Shown here: one piece after another, positions 1-8,523 of the stretch | Position numbering within the stretch: position 1 is the stretch's first letter | How the letters are laid out: every line of letters begins with the position of its first letter | Assembly (NCBI GenBank): GCA_003990705.1 | Contig: AP018318.1 | Coordinates: forward strand, 4,095,501 to 4,159,500 | Origin: Nostoc sp. HK-01 | GTDB taxonomy: Bacteria > Cyanobacteriota > Cyanobacteriia > Cyanobacteriales > Nostocaceae | Reading direction: 5' to 3' | Length of the DNA: 64,000 nucleotides | Position numbers and translations under genes: made by a program | Notes under the pieces: model-generated | What the model was told of the DNA's origin: nothing | Databases searched by the model: none | What the model saw: only the letters and a program-made list of their open reading frames with translations

Positions 1-279
1 GAAACCGCTTTCTACCATCCCTTCGACAAAATCGATCACGATTCCTTCTAACAAGGGCGCACTTTTGGCATCCACATAAACCAGCACACTACCTTGCTGA
101 ATTACCAAATCATCTGGTTGGGGTTGGCTAGTGACATCCATGCCATATTCATAGCCATTGCAACCACCACCTTTGACAGAGATGCGGATACCTTTAGTTG
201 CACTATTCTCATCGGAACCGGAACCTCGCAGGAAAGCCCGCAAACGAAATTCTGCTTTTTCTGTTAAAGTAACAGTCAT
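1..279 (-). CDS. hesB: HesB/IscA-type Fe-S assembly protein (3' part beyond window)
   Basis: This is an A-type iron-sulfur carrier of the HesB/IscA family, which holds or transfers Fe-S clusters to client proteins. The reading frame starts at the ATG complementary to 277-279 (MTVTLTEKAEFRLRAFLRG) and stays open to base 1, about 93 residues; the family is usually 110-125. The segment VKGGGCNGYEYGM carries the first conserved cysteine region. The C-terminal Cys-x-Cys pair would lie beyond the window. It follows hesA on the same strand, the usual order at the end of a heterocyst nif cluster, so it is probably the nif-linked copy. The family call is firm; the nif-specific role is inferred from position. 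Confidence 0.85.
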   Translation of the reverse strand, partial: MTVTLTEKAEFRLRAFLRGSGSDENSATKGIRISVKGGGCNGYEYGMDVTSQPQPDDLVIQQGSVLVYVDAKSAPLLEGIVIDFVEGMVESGF

Positions 280-340
280 TCAATCTCCTGATCTGTAGCG
301 ATTGATTGTTCTAATCTAGAATTTGAGTTTTTTGTCATAA

Positions 341-410
341 TTGTCCTTTGTCATTAGTCATTAGTTATTTGTAAATACAAAGGACAAAGGACGAATGACC
401 AAGGACAAAA
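341..410. repeat. Short repeat with hairpin between hesA and hesB
   Basis: An 11-base inverted repeat (ttgtcctttgt at 341-351, acaaaggacaa at 377-387) is followed by more copies of the aaggac/aatgac words up to about 410. Similar words recur at 1745-1775 and 11283-11315, so this is a dispersed short-repeat family. It could fold in the hesA-hesB transcript. No U-run follows, so I do not call it a terminator. Confidence 0.5.
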
Positions 411-416
411 TACTTA

Positions 417-1217
417 TTAAGTTGTAAAATTACTGGTGGTTTCCATTGATGGAGATTGCGAGTATCTCCAAGGCGCATTATTACCGCATACATGACAAGA
501 GCGATCGCGGTATGAACGACGCTTGGCAAATTCCATCCGGTTTAAGTCTATTGTCAGCAATTGCGACAATAAAGGCTGACTAAACCCAGTAATCAGCTTG
601 ATTGCTTCCAATGCTGTTAAACAAGCCAATGTCCCAGAAACAGCACCTAGCACCGAGAAACCACGCCGATCCCAATCAGGCTTTTCGGGAAACAGACAAG
701 ATAAACAAGGCGTGACACCGGGAATAATCGTTGTCAGGTAAGCCTCCATCCCGTCCATCGCAGCTTCTACCATTGGTTTGCGCCAGCGCACACAAGCCGC
801 ATTCAACAAATCGCGTTCTGTAAAATTGTGGGCGCAGTCTAACGCCATATCTGCGGATTGTACTAAAGAATCCACATTCTCTGCGGTAATGTAATCATGA
901 ACCGCCTCGATTTCGATATCAGGATTGATAGCTTGCAAAGTTTCTTTAGCCTTAAATACTCTTGGCTTACCTACCCAATCATCCGTCATCAGAATCTGAC
1001 GATTCATATCATCAAGGCGCAAATCGCCACCCCGGACTAGAATTAGCTTGCCAACGCCTGCTACTGCTAAATAAAGCGCGGCTGTACCGCCTAATCCCCC
1101 CACACCTGTCACCAATACTGTCGCTGACTTCAGGCGCTTCTGAGCCGCTTCGCCAAAATTAGGCAGCATCATTTGGCGACTATAACGTTCTAACTCGGTA
1201 GGAGTTAGGTTAACCAC
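417..1217 (-). CDS. hesA: HesA, ThiF/MoeB-like E1 adenylyltransferase of the nif cluster
   Basis: A 266-residue member of the ThiF/MoeB/HesA family, which adenylates the C-terminus of a small carrier protein or binds ATP in cofactor assembly. The nucleotide-binding loop GVGGLGG lies near residue 38, with the RQMMLPNFGE start typical of the family. Two CxxC pairs (CLSC in the middle, CHVC near the C-terminus) fit a structural zinc. It starts ten bases downstream of nifW and precedes hesB, the standard Nostoc order. It probably helps Mo/Fe-S cofactor maturation for nitrogenase. The exact substrate of HesA is not established, and the sequence does not reveal it. Confidence 0.9.
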   Translation of the reverse strand: MVNLTPTELERYSRQMMLPNFGEAAQKRLKSATVLVTGVGGLGGTAALYLAVAGVGKLILVRGGDLRLDDMNRQILMTDDWVGKPRVFKAKETLQAINPDIEIEAVHDYITAENVDSLVQSADMALDCAHNFTERDLLNAACVRWRKPMVEAAMDGMEAYLTTIIPGVTPCLSCLFPEKPDWDRRGFSVLGAVSGTLACLTALEAIKLITGFSQPLLSQLLTIDLNRMEFAKRRSYRDRSCHVCGNNAPWRYSQSPSMETTSNFTT

Positions 1218-1227
1218 TATTTACCTC

Positions 1228-1545
1228 CTAATCAGAAGAGAGTTCTGTCAGCGTAATTACATTTTTTGGCTTGTCTTTAAAGACTTTGAACACCTTTTGT
1301 TCTTGTGGTGTTGATTCGAGAAATACTTGATATGCTTTTTGCAAAGCCAAGCAATATTGATTAAGCTTTTCTTCTGCACTTAAAGCAGCAGAATTATCAT
1401 CAATCTCTTGGATATATTGGGAGAATTTTTTCAATATATGGAGACGATTTATATTGACAATTTTTTGGTCATAATCTAGCTCAAAGAATTGAAAATATTC
1501 TTCGGCATCACTTATTTTTTTGAATTCATCAATAGTTTTACTCAT
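1228..1545 (-). CDS. nifW: NifW nitrogenase stabilising/protective protein
   Basis: A 105-residue protein with the NifW pattern: an N-terminal SDAEEYFQFFELDYD segment, then helices with LHILKKFSQYI, and a C-terminal VFKVFKDKP motif. NifW interacts with the MoFe protein and is linked to its maturation or oxygen protection. Its ATG overlaps the stop of the upstream DUF683-like gene by four bases, so the two are translationally coupled. hesA follows ten bases after its stop. Length and position match heterocyst nif clusters. Soluble, with no cofactor-binding residues visible. Confidence 0.9.
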   Translation of the reverse strand: MSKTIDEFKKISDAEEYFQFFELDYDQKIVNINRLHILKKFSQYIQEIDDNSAALSAEEKLNQYCLALQKAYQVFLESTPQEQKVFKVFKDKPKNVITLTELSSD

Positions 1546-1739
1546 TTAGCCTCCAATTCTGTTAGCTGCTGCTTTAACTCATCAAGTTGACGATATATTT
1601 CATAAGTTGCCGCCGCAACATCCATAAGTGTTTTGTAATCGGTTGGTAGACCTTCTGCTAAATCGTGCAGATCCATTTTCATTTGACCTGCTTTACTGTT
1701 GAGGCGTTTAATTTGAGTTTTCAATTCCTCGATTGTCAT
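1542..1739 (-). CDS. Small helical nif-associated protein (DUF683/CCE_0567 type)
   Basis: A 65-residue protein, almost all helix-forming, with heptad-like Leu/Ile spacing (IEELKTQIKRLNSKAGQMKM, then LDELKQQLTELEAK) and the central segment DLAEGLPTDYKTLMDVA. This matches the DUF683 family, short two-helix proteins that sit beside nifX/nifW in diazotrophs; the related Cyanothece protein CCE_0567 is a metal-binding helical dimer. It is coupled to nifW by a four-base overlap. Function is unproven; a role in cofactor biosynthesis is inferred from genomic position only. Confidence 0.85.
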   Translation of the reverse strand: MTIEELKTQIKRLNSKAGQMKMDLHDLAEGLPTDYKTLMDVAAATYEIYRQLDELKQQLTELEAK

Positions 1740-1790
1740 TGGTTATTTGTCCTTTGTCATTTGTCATTTGTAAATAAACGTGACTTTGAT

Positions 1791-1911
1791 AAACCTCTCC
1801 CCAACCCCTCTCCGACGCGGAGAGGGGCAAAAATATTCTGTGTTTTTAACAAAAAATTCAGAGTTTCAAAGCCTCTCTCCCTTTGGGGGAGAGGTTTGGA
1901 GAGGGGTTAAA
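1791..1911. repeat. Dispersed palindromic repeat, copy 1
   Basis: A 121-bp intergenic block made of two hairpins: cctctccgacgcggagagg near 1806-1827 and cctctccctttgggggagagg near 1872-1893, joined by an A/T-rich spacer. A second copy with the same layout lies at 44484-44608. This is a non-autonomous repeat of a kind common in Nostoc genomes. Here it separates the DUF269-type gene from the DUF683-type gene and could fold in the nif transcript. Confidence 0.8.
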
Positions 1912-1943
1912 ATAACGAACAACTAATGACTAATGACGCAAAG

Positions 1944-2420
1944 TTATAGCTTGCCTACTTCTGGGAAGCGATTAACTAAATCCAATCCTTTTTGGACAAA
2001 AGTTTCACCTTCTTCTGCTAACTTTTCTAGAGATTCAAAACCGAAGCGATGAGCATCTCTTAAGGTTTTGACTGTTAGCAAAAGCCGTCCAGAAAAAACT
2101 AATGCCCAGCCGAAGCCTTCATGGTTGATGTTAACTACAACCTGAGATATCAGATTTGTCTCTTGTTCGATTCTGGCAGCAATAGCTCGGAAAAATACTA
2201 AAATCCGGGCTTGCGTTGCGGCATCAACTTCACCTTCAATAGGAATTTCGCGTTTCTTTTTTTTGGGAACGACGAAAGCTTTGAGGATTAATTCATCTGA
2301 CCAATTACGGTAAAATCCGTAACTATCTTGACCCCGAATTTGTAGGACTAAAGCCTTAATGAAGGGAGAGTTTAAGGCTGCAATACTGGTGGTTCCGTTA
2401 ACAGAATTATCTGCGGTCAT
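1944..2420 (-). CDS. NifX-associated nitrogen fixation protein (DUF269)
   Basis: A 158-residue protein of the NifX-associated (DUF269) family. Diagnostic stretches are LVLQIRGQDSYGFYRNWSD near residue 25, the basic KKKKREIPIEGEVD segment in the middle, and FPEVGKL at the C-terminus. Its start overlaps the nifX stop by four bases, so it is co-translated with nifX. Members are almost always beside nifX and are thought to take part in FeMo-cofactor handling; the molecular activity is not known. Length is normal for the family. Confidence 0.9.
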   Translation of the reverse strand: MTADNSVNGTTSIAALNSPFIKALVLQIRGQDSYGFYRNWSDELILKAFVVPKKKKREIPIEGEVDAATQARILVFFRAIAARIEQETNLISQVVVNINHEGFGWALVFSGRLLLTVKTLRDAHRFGFESLEKLAEEGETFVQKGLDLVNRFPEVGKL

Positions 2421-2830
2421 ACAGTTGCTTCGTTCTCAATATCATCTGTAAAGGTTTTGGTTTTTGGCTGGAGAGCTTTCCGCAACCAAGGTGGAGGATT
2501 ACCTTTGAGAGTTTGGACTAATTTAGTGAGTAACTCTTCAATTTTTTCTTCTTCGGTGCGGGCTTTAACTGGGGTAACACCCTTTTTTATTAACTTGGCA
2601 GCAGCAGTCCCGCCAATTGCTGTTACATAAACAATTGCACAGTCAACCAGTGCGTCAAGTTTGGGTGTGATTTTATCTTCGTTACCATCTTCTTTTAACT
2701 CACCCTCAAAGTTGAGAGTTTGTAAAAATTGATATCCTTCTGCATCGATTTCGTAGACATCAATTTCTCTCGCCCAGCCAAAGTGAGCATTGACATGAAT
2801 GTGGTCACTGGTTGTAAAGGCAATTTTCAT
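2417..2830 (-). CDS. nifX: NifX, FeMo-cofactor precursor carrier
   Basis: A 137-residue NifX/NafY-type protein that binds the NifB-co or VK-cluster intermediate during FeMo-cofactor synthesis and shuttles it to the NifEN scaffold. Visible features are the N-terminal MKIAFTTSDHIHVNAHFGWA segment, conserved for the family with cofactor-region histidines, and VYVTAIGGTAAAKLIKKGV in the centre. It lies 48 bp downstream of nifN and overlaps the DUF269-type gene. Start and length are standard. Confidence 0.92.
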   Translation of the reverse strand: MKIAFTTSDHIHVNAHFGWAREIDVYEIDAEGYQFLQTLNFEGELKEDGNEDKITPKLDALVDCAIVYVTAIGGTAAAKLIKKGVTPVKARTEEEKIEELLTKLVQTLKGNPPPWLRKALQPKTKTFTDDIENEATV

Positions 2831-2878
2831 TTTATTTTCCTACTTTAACGAACCACAAAGGGCGCAAAGAGCGCAAAG

Positions 2879-4198
2879 TTAAACATCACCAAAAAAGTGT
2901 TTTACTCTCTCTTCTTCAGCTTCTAAAAAGAGGTTGCCGATGCCAAACAAAAGCTCCATCGTGCCGCGATAGCCAACTTTTGTAAACAGACCATTACCTA
3001 AACGGTCGTAAATGGGTAAGCCTAAACGATAAAGAGGAATAGACAAACGTTTGGCGATCGCTCCCACGTTAGAATTACCAATCAATAGGTCAGAACCTAC
3101 TGCTAGTTCTTCAAAGTCTTCTAAATCACCGATAGTAACACTCTTGATGGGGAGCTTTTCGAGTAAAGGCGATCGCGTTGTGGTCACAGCAGCATGAATT
3201 TGTGTTCCCATCGATTGCAAGAAGCGCACTGTACCCCACAACAAATCAGGCTCTAGAGCTAAAGATACTCGTTTTGCACCAAAATAAAAGTGCGTATCAA
3301 GCATTGCATCTTGCAATTGCCGACGTTGCCGACGGTATTTTTCGGGTACTGGATTGCTGCTCAAAATCGATAATGCTTGCAAAAACTCATCTACGGCTTC
3401 CAAGCCAGTTAGTTCACCAAACACTTCGTAGGGAATGTTAAACCGTTCATCCAATATTTTGGCAGCACCCCGCATACTTTCACCCAAAGCGATGGTGAAA
3501 GCAGAACAACCTACTTGTCGTAGTTGTTTCACACTAGTACCGCTACCTGTCACCGGGGTATAGTTATCTTCTAAGTGACCATCTAAAGAAGCACCGAGGT
3601 CAGGTACGAAGATAGGTTCTAATCCAAAAGCGGTAACAATCTCTTTGATTTCTTGCAAATCGCCTGGAGTAAAGGCTGAACCAGCCAAAATCGTGACTTG
3701 TTCGCTTCTAATTCCGCCTGCTTGGGGAATTTCCTTAACGATGCTTTCCACAGCAGTAGCAAAACCATCTTGTAATGCACCTTTAAAATCTGGTGTTGGT
3801 GCAAAGATAACTGGGATGTGGTCTAATTCACGATGGCGATCGCGGATATCCTTCAAGAAGCGTTCAATATCATCGCCTCTGGTTTCTGTCAACCCAGTGG
3901 TACACAAACCGATAATTTCTGGCTTCGCCTTCTCAACCAACGTGAGAAGAGCCTGTTCCACATTCTCTTCGCCACCCAAAATCGTAGTTACTTCAGTCAT
4001 GGCTGTAGTGGCTAGGGGAATAGCTTCCCGAAAATGCCGTACAAGCACAACTTTGGCAAAGGCGGTACACCCTTGAGAACCGTGGAATAGAGGTATCATT
4101 CCCTTTAATCCCAAAAAGGCGAGGGATGCACCTAAAGCTTGGCTTTGTTTGAGGGGATTAACTGCAACTGATTTTTCGGGGACAGTAACGATCGCCAT
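2879..4198 (-). CDS. nifN: NifN, beta subunit of the NifEN FeMo-cofactor scaffold
   Basis: NifN pairs with NifE in an alpha2-beta2 complex on which the FeMo-cofactor precursor matures. The 439-residue protein has the oxidoreductase/nitrogenase component 1 fold. GMIPLFHGSQGCTAF near residue 35 holds the conserved cluster cysteine, and GLCTTGLTETRGDD follows. It starts at the base directly after the nifE stop codon (no gap), which implies coupled translation and equal stoichiometry. Length is normal for a stand-alone cyanobacterial NifN. Confidence 0.95.
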   Translation of the reverse strand: MAIVTVPEKSVAVNPLKQSQALGASLAFLGLKGMIPLFHGSQGCTAFAKVVLVRHFREAIPLATTAMTEVTTILGGEENVEQALLTLVEKAKPEIIGLCTTGLTETRGDDIERFLKDIRDRHRELDHIPVIFAPTPDFKGALQDGFATAVESIVKEIPQAGGIRSEQVTILAGSAFTPGDLQEIKEIVTAFGLEPIFVPDLGASLDGHLEDNYTPVTGSGTSVKQLRQVGCSAFTIALGESMRGAAKILDERFNIPYEVFGELTGLEAVDEFLQALSILSSNPVPEKYRRQRRQLQDAMLDTHFYFGAKRVSLALEPDLLWGTVRFLQSMGTQIHAAVTTTRSPLLEKLPIKSVTIGDLEDFEELAVGSDLLIGNSNVGAIAKRLSIPLYRLGLPIYDRLGNGLFTKVGYRGTMELLFGIGNLFLEAEEERVKHFFGDV

Positions 4199-5659
4199 CT
4201 AAAATACCTCTTCTATTGACGCAGAGAACATCTCATCTGCTGACATAAAATTATTTAAAGTCCCGGCTTCTTCATCCCAAGGCGCAGGCTTCCGAATTTG
4301 ATCCCAAATGGGGCTGTAGAGGGCTTCGTATAACTCTCGTGCCATCTCTAACATTCCCACATACCCAGCATACGGATGATGGCGTTCTTGGTTGATGTCG
4401 AGGAAAGGAATCCGCGCTTTCAGGGCTGTGTATTGGTTCCGACCACCCGCAATCAACATATCAGCGTTTGTATCTTTGACCAATCGCAACAACTCCTGAG
4501 CATTGCCTTTTTCTAGCATCATCCCTTCTGTACCGAGCAAGCGTTTGATTTTCGCCTTATCTTCCTCCGTACTCTTGCGGGTGCTAGTAGCCACAACTTC
4601 TATCCCCAAATCCTTAGCGGCGGAGATAATAGACCAACTCTTCACACCGCCAGTATACAGAACCACACGCTTACCCTTGAGTCGGGCGCGATAAGGAGCT
4701 AAAGCGATATCCAAAGCGGCTGTTTCTTCTGCAATCAGCTTTTCCGTGCGCTCTTGCAAATCGCGTGAAGCGGAGCTATCCCGAAGGGACTCGCCCAACT
4801 TAGCAGCCACATTCCGCAAACAACGATTTATATCATCAATCCCATAAAAAGACTCTTCAATGTAGGGAATCCCATATTGCTCCTCCATCTTTCTCGCCAT
4901 ATTGAGCAAAGCCCGCGAACAAATCATCACGTTCAACTTGGCACGGTGAGCGTAACGAATTTCTTCATAACGAGCATCACCCGTGATTTTGGATAGTACG
5001 CGGATGCCTAATTTTTCAAATAAAGGCAGGACTCCCCACATTTCCCCGGCGATATTGTATTCGCCGATCAAGTTTATATCATAGGGGGTTGTGAACTCCG
5101 GTTCTGCTGTCCCGACAACATAATCTAATAAAGCTTCACCGCCAAAACGGTTCCCCAAATTCTTACTACCAATAAATCCCGGCGCAATCACCGGGACAAC
5201 AGGAGTCCCGATTTTTTCAGCCGCCGCCTTGCAAACAGCATTGATATCATCGCCAATCAAAGCCGTCACACAAGTAGCATAAACAAATACAGCCGTGGGA
5301 TTATAACGCTGATGAATTTCTAAAATTGCCTTGTAGAGCTTCTTTTCACCACCGAAAATCACATCATTTTCAGTCATGTCGGTAGTGAAACCCATCTTGT
5401 AAAGCTGAGGCCCAGAAGATAGACTACCACGACTACCCCAAGAATTACCAGCACAGGCGATCGGGCCATGAACCAAATGCGCCGCATCAGTAATTGGAAC
5501 CAGAGCAATCATCGCCCCATCAAAAGCACAACCACCTTGAGCCGCCCCAGGTTGCGCTTGTTGTGTACAAGACTTATTCTTCTTCTCGCCCTTCTTCTGC
5601 TGATTATGTTCGCATCCCGACTCATTCAGCAGTTCATTAACCTTCTTTTGCGTATTCAT
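4199..5659 (-). CDS. nifE: NifE, alpha subunit of the NifEN FeMo-cofactor scaffold
   Basis: NifE is the partner of NifN and a paralogue of NifD. I start it at the ATG at 5657-5659 ([11 protein letters not shown]), because the open frame upstream to 5716 is not family-like. The N-terminal region has Cys-rich SGCEHN and [13 protein letters not shown], then [20 protein letters not shown] and [12 protein letters not shown], which hold the cluster-ligand cysteines. About 486 residues, usual for cyanobacteria. An MITE-like repeat lies about 120 bp upstream. Confidence 0.93.
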   Translation of the reverse strand: MNTQKKVNELLNESGCEHNQQKKGEKKNKSCTQQAQPGAAQGGCAFDGAMIALVPITDAAHLVHGPIACAGNSWGSRGSLSSGPQLYKMGFTTDMTENDVIFGGEKKLYKAILEIHQRYNPTAVFVYATCVTALIGDDINAVCKAAAEKIGTPVVPVIAPGFIGSKNLGNRFGGEALLDYVVGTAEPEFTTPYDINLIGEYNIAGEMWGVLPLFEKLGIRVLSKITGDARYEEIRYAHRAKLNVMICSRALLNMARKMEEQYGIPYIEESFYGIDDINRCLRNVAAKLGESLRDSSASRDLQERTEKLIAEETAALDIALAPYRARLKGKRVVLYTGGVKSWSIISAAKDLGIEVVATSTRKSTEEDKAKIKRLLGTEGMMLEKGNAQELLRLVKDTNADMLIAGGRNQYTALKARIPFLDINQERHHPYAGYVGMLEMARELYEALYSPIWDQIRKPAPWDEEAGTLNNFMSADEMFSASIEEVF

Positions 5660-5780
5660 CTCTCTTCCTCTGTGTTCTCCGCGCGGCAGTTGCTTCAAGT
5701 CGGCAGAGCCGCCCAACGCACTGCCTTGCCTCTGTGGTTCGATAAAAATCAGTCTTCTTTGATTAGGACTGAACTAAAAA

Positions 5781-5905
5781 AGGATGTCTGAAAAATCTTG
5801 ATCCCCCCTAGCCCCCCTTCAAAAGGGGGGAAAATATCTCAAAGTCCCCCTTTTTAAGGGGGATTTAGGGGGATCTATAAATCTTAAAAAGCTTTCAGAC
5901 ATCCT
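5781..5905. repeat. MITE-like inverted repeat upstream of nifE
   Basis: A 125-bp block bounded by 13-base inverted repeats (aggatgtctgaaa at 5781-5793, tttcagacatcct at 5893-5905). Inside are long C/G runs (ccccccttcaaaagggggg and cccccttttt aaggggga) that form strong hairpins. No coding capacity. It looks like a miniature inverted-repeat element or a Nostoc palindromic repeat. It lies between the small Mo-nitrogenase-associated gene and nifE, where it may affect RNA processing or stability. Confidence 0.75.
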
Positions 5906-6319
5906 CTTAATTCCTTCGTGTCCTTAGCGTCCTTTGCGGTTCGTTAATTCTTATTTGAGAAAAAACAGTTAACAATAATCACTAATCAATTCACTAGACC
6001 TCTTTGCGCCTTTGCGCGAGACAAAAAAATATTTATGCTAGAAGTCTACCGATTACTGTTAACTGTTACAAAAACTTCCTGCAAAAATCTTTTCCATACC
6101 CGACACACAATTCCCCATGTGCATCAGTAATTCATTTCTATAACATCGACTTTTACAAGAAACTTAAAAGTATCGTTCACTACGAAGGATAAAAAATTTT
6201 TACCTGATTTTGGGGTGAGACATTTATATAACTACACAAATATATTTTTAGAAATAGCCCCAAACCCCTATTATCAGGTGAGATTTAATCAGTAATGAGT
6301 AATCTTGATCTGCTAATTA

Positions 6320-6637
6320 TTAGCAAATGTACCTTGTCACATCCTCACCACATTCATCAGCGAGGTAAGACAAAGCCCGAAAACGCAAACCAACAAACTC
6401 ATCATAGAGAGGATTCAGCTTACATAAAGGTGGAATATGGAAACTCCGACCAAATAAACTAATATTTCGCTCAAAAGGACAACAGCAAGGAATTACCTGG
6501 CATATTAGATGAGCGAAGCGATTATTTTTAACTTGAATTCCGTCCACCAAACGACGTAAGGGATTAAGTACAGGAGACTTTTTATAGTTAGGTGGATGGT
6601 AATTAACGTGAGAGTGAGTGTGATTGATGCTGTCCAT
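6320..6637 (-). CDS. Mo-dependent nitrogenase-associated small protein (Mo-nitro_C family)
   Basis: A 105-residue protein between nifK and nifE. Motifs include LNPLRRLVDGIQVKNNRFAH, the Cys cluster CQVIPCCCPFER, and FHIPPLCKLNPLYDEFVGLRFRAL followed by LADECGEDV. This matches the short cyanobacterial family annotated as Mo-dependent nitrogenase C-terminus. The Cys-rich centre suggests metal or cluster binding, but no activity is known. The position between nifK and nifE is the same in Anabaena. The poly-His-like N-terminus (INHTHSHVNYH) may be unstructured. Confidence 0.85.
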   Translation of the reverse strand: MDSINHTHSHVNYHPPNYKKSPVLNPLRRLVDGIQVKNNRFAHLICQVIPCCCPFERNISLFGRSFHIPPLCKLNPLYDEFVGLRFRALSYLADECGEDVTRYIC

Positions 6638-6776
6638 AATAGAGATGCTGAATCAAGAGATAGGTAGGTTGAAAGTTGAGTATCTTTTATAGGAATTGGG
6701 GATGGGGAATTAAATATTCCCTAGTCCCCAGTTCCTAATCTTTAGCTGTTTTTAACAAACAAGCTTGTAGCAATTT

Positions 6777-8315
6777 CTAGCGAATCAAGTCGAAGGAGAT
6801 ATCGGTCTTACCAGTGATGTTGGTGTTACGATCCATTTCATCCAACAGAGTGTTAACAACCCAGTTGAGGATATTTAGACCACCTTGGTAGCCGAGGGTA
6901 GCATAGCGGTGTAAGTGGTGGCGATCGAACAGAGGATAACCAATCCGCACCATTGGGATTTTGGTATCGCGCCACAGGTACTTACCGTAGGAGTTACCGA
7001 TGAAGAAGTCTACAGGCTCGGTGAACAACAAAGAGCGTAAGTGCCACAAGTCTTTTTGAATCCAAACGGTAGCTTCTTTACCGAAGGGGCTAGCAGCGAG
7101 AATAGCTTCCATTTCTTTCTTGAAAGTTTCGTCGCCGTTGTTGCAGAGGATGTGTACAGGCTCTGCACCCATTTCTAACAAGAAGCTGGTGATGGAGATG
7201 ATCAAATCAGGATCGCCGTAGATAGCGAACTTCTTACCATGAATCCAAGCGTAGGAGTCAGTGATAGCATCAACTAAACGACCGCGATCAATTTCCAACT
7301 CTTCAGGAATCGCTTTACCAGTCAATTCAGCGATCGCAGTCAAGAATTCGTCAGTACCTTTAACACCAAAAGGACGTAGAACTTTTGTTTCTTGCTTCCA
7401 TTGAGTAGAGATATACTCACGGGTTTTGGGTGTGGTATAAGCTTGGAGAGCTACTGTTGCCTTAGCGTTGATAGAATCAGCAGCATCTTCCAGCTTTGTA
7501 CCACCTGGGTACATATCAAATTCACCAGTATTGGGTGAATCAAAGTAGTCGCTGCTGTCAGACAGAATGGTGTAGTCAACACCCATTGCATTCAACATCC
7601 GCTTAACTTCGCGGTTGTTACCAACATATGTATCAAAACCAGGGATGATGTTGATTTTGCCGTTGCTGGTAGCTGTCTTTTTGCCTTCTGTCAGGTTCAA
7701 CAGAATTCCCTTCATCATGTTGTCGTAACCAGTGATGTGGGAACCAACGAAGCTGGGGGTGTGAGCGAAAGGTACTGGGAAGTCTTGAGGAATAGAACCA
7801 GCATTCTTAGAGTTGGTGATGAACGCACCCAAGTCATCACCGATAACTTCAGCCATACAGGTGGTGCAAACAGCAATCATCTTAGGCTTGTACAGTTGGT
7901 ATGAAACTTGCATACCTTCAATCATGTTGTTCAAGCCACCGAATACTGCTGCGTCTTCTGTCATGGAAGAAGAAACTGCGGAGCAAGGCTCTTTATAGTG
8001 ACGGCTGAGGTGTGTACGGAAGTAAGCCACACAACCTTGAGAACCTTGAACGAAGGGAAGAGTACCTTCAAAACCTAAAGCAGCAAACATTGCGCCTACA
8101 GGTTGACAACCTTTAGCAGGGTTAATGGTTAAAGCTTCACGAGCGAAGTTCTTTTCCCGGTAATCCCAAGATTTTGTCCATTCAGAAACTCTTTCAACTT
8201 CTTCAGGAGGATGTGCACCTTCAAAGTTCTTTCTCTTGTTTTCAAATAGCTCGGTGTATTCTGGCTGTTTGAATAGATCAACGTGGTCTACAATTCTGTC
8301 AGGATTCTGTGGCAT
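6777..8315 (-). CDS. nifK: Nitrogenase MoFe protein beta chain NifK
   Basis: Beta subunit of the molybdenum-iron protein, which with NifD reduces N2 to ammonia in heterocysts. The 512-residue length is normal for cyanobacteria. P-cluster ligand cysteines are visible at residues 70 (AKGCQPVGAM), 95 (GSQGCVAYF) and 153 (CTTCMAEVIGDD). The SSSMTEDAAVFGG segment is strongly conserved. It lies 208 bp downstream of nifD; the intergenic hairpin there may set relative mRNA levels. Start chosen at MPQNPDRIVDH, the family start. Confidence 0.97.
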   Translation of the reverse strand: MPQNPDRIVDHVDLFKQPEYTELFENKRKNFEGAHPPEEVERVSEWTKSWDYREKNFAREALTINPAKGCQPVGAMFAALGFEGTLPFVQGSQGCVAYFRTHLSRHYKEPCSAVSSSMTEDAAVFGGLNNMIEGMQVSYQLYKPKMIAVCTTCMAEVIGDDLGAFITNSKNAGSIPQDFPVPFAHTPSFVGSHITGYDNMMKGILLNLTEGKKTATSNGKINIIPGFDTYVGNNREVKRMLNAMGVDYTILSDSSDYFDSPNTGEFDMYPGGTKLEDAADSINAKATVALQAYTTPKTREYISTQWKQETKVLRPFGVKGTDEFLTAIAELTGKAIPEELEIDRGRLVDAITDSYAWIHGKKFAIYGDPDLIISITSFLLEMGAEPVHILCNNGDETFKKEMEAILAASPFGKEATVWIQKDLWHLRSLLFTEPVDFFIGNSYGKYLWRDTKIPMVRIGYPLFDRHHLHRYATLGYQGGLNILNWVVNTLLDEMDRNTNITGKTDISFDLIR

Positions 8316-8369
8316 TTGTCTGTCTCTCTACGCTTGCTGGTTGGTGTAGTAATTAAAGTGTTGGGAGAG

Positions 8370-8500
8370 CCTGGGGGGTTCCGCTCCTTCCCTGGGGAGT
8401 CACGAGTGATGAATCATGAATAATGAATAAAAGTCTTCATCCAGCATTCAGCATTCACCATTCTTCCCTCGGTTCCTGGGGCTAAAAACCCCAGGCTATC
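8370..8500 (-). repeat. Intergenic hairpins between nifD and nifK
   Basis: The word agcctgggg near 8370 is complementary to ccccaggct at 8489-8497. A tight local hairpin, cctgggg-7 nt-ccccagg, is at 8475-8495. Between them are the heptad-like words catgaataatgaat and cagcattcagcattcacc. No U-tract follows on the nif strand, so this looks like a processing or stability element (or repeat insertion) rather than a terminator. Confidence 0.6.
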
Positions 8501-8523
8501 CGTTTGATTCTTGGGGGGATGAA

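Noticed and set aside
1665-1910. 81-codon plus-strand frame over the dispersed repeat
   Set aside because: It is an accident of the palindromic repeat and overlaps the DUF683-type gene antisense.
5660-5716. N-terminal extension of nifE (19 codons)
   Set aside because: The extension [19 protein letters not shown] lies in repeat-like DNA and is not family-like; the ATG at 5659 gives the normal NifE start.
6004-6192. 62-codon plus-strand frame before the nifK-nifE spacer gene
   Set aside because: No family-like feature, no ribosome site, and it lies antisense within the nif transcript spacer.
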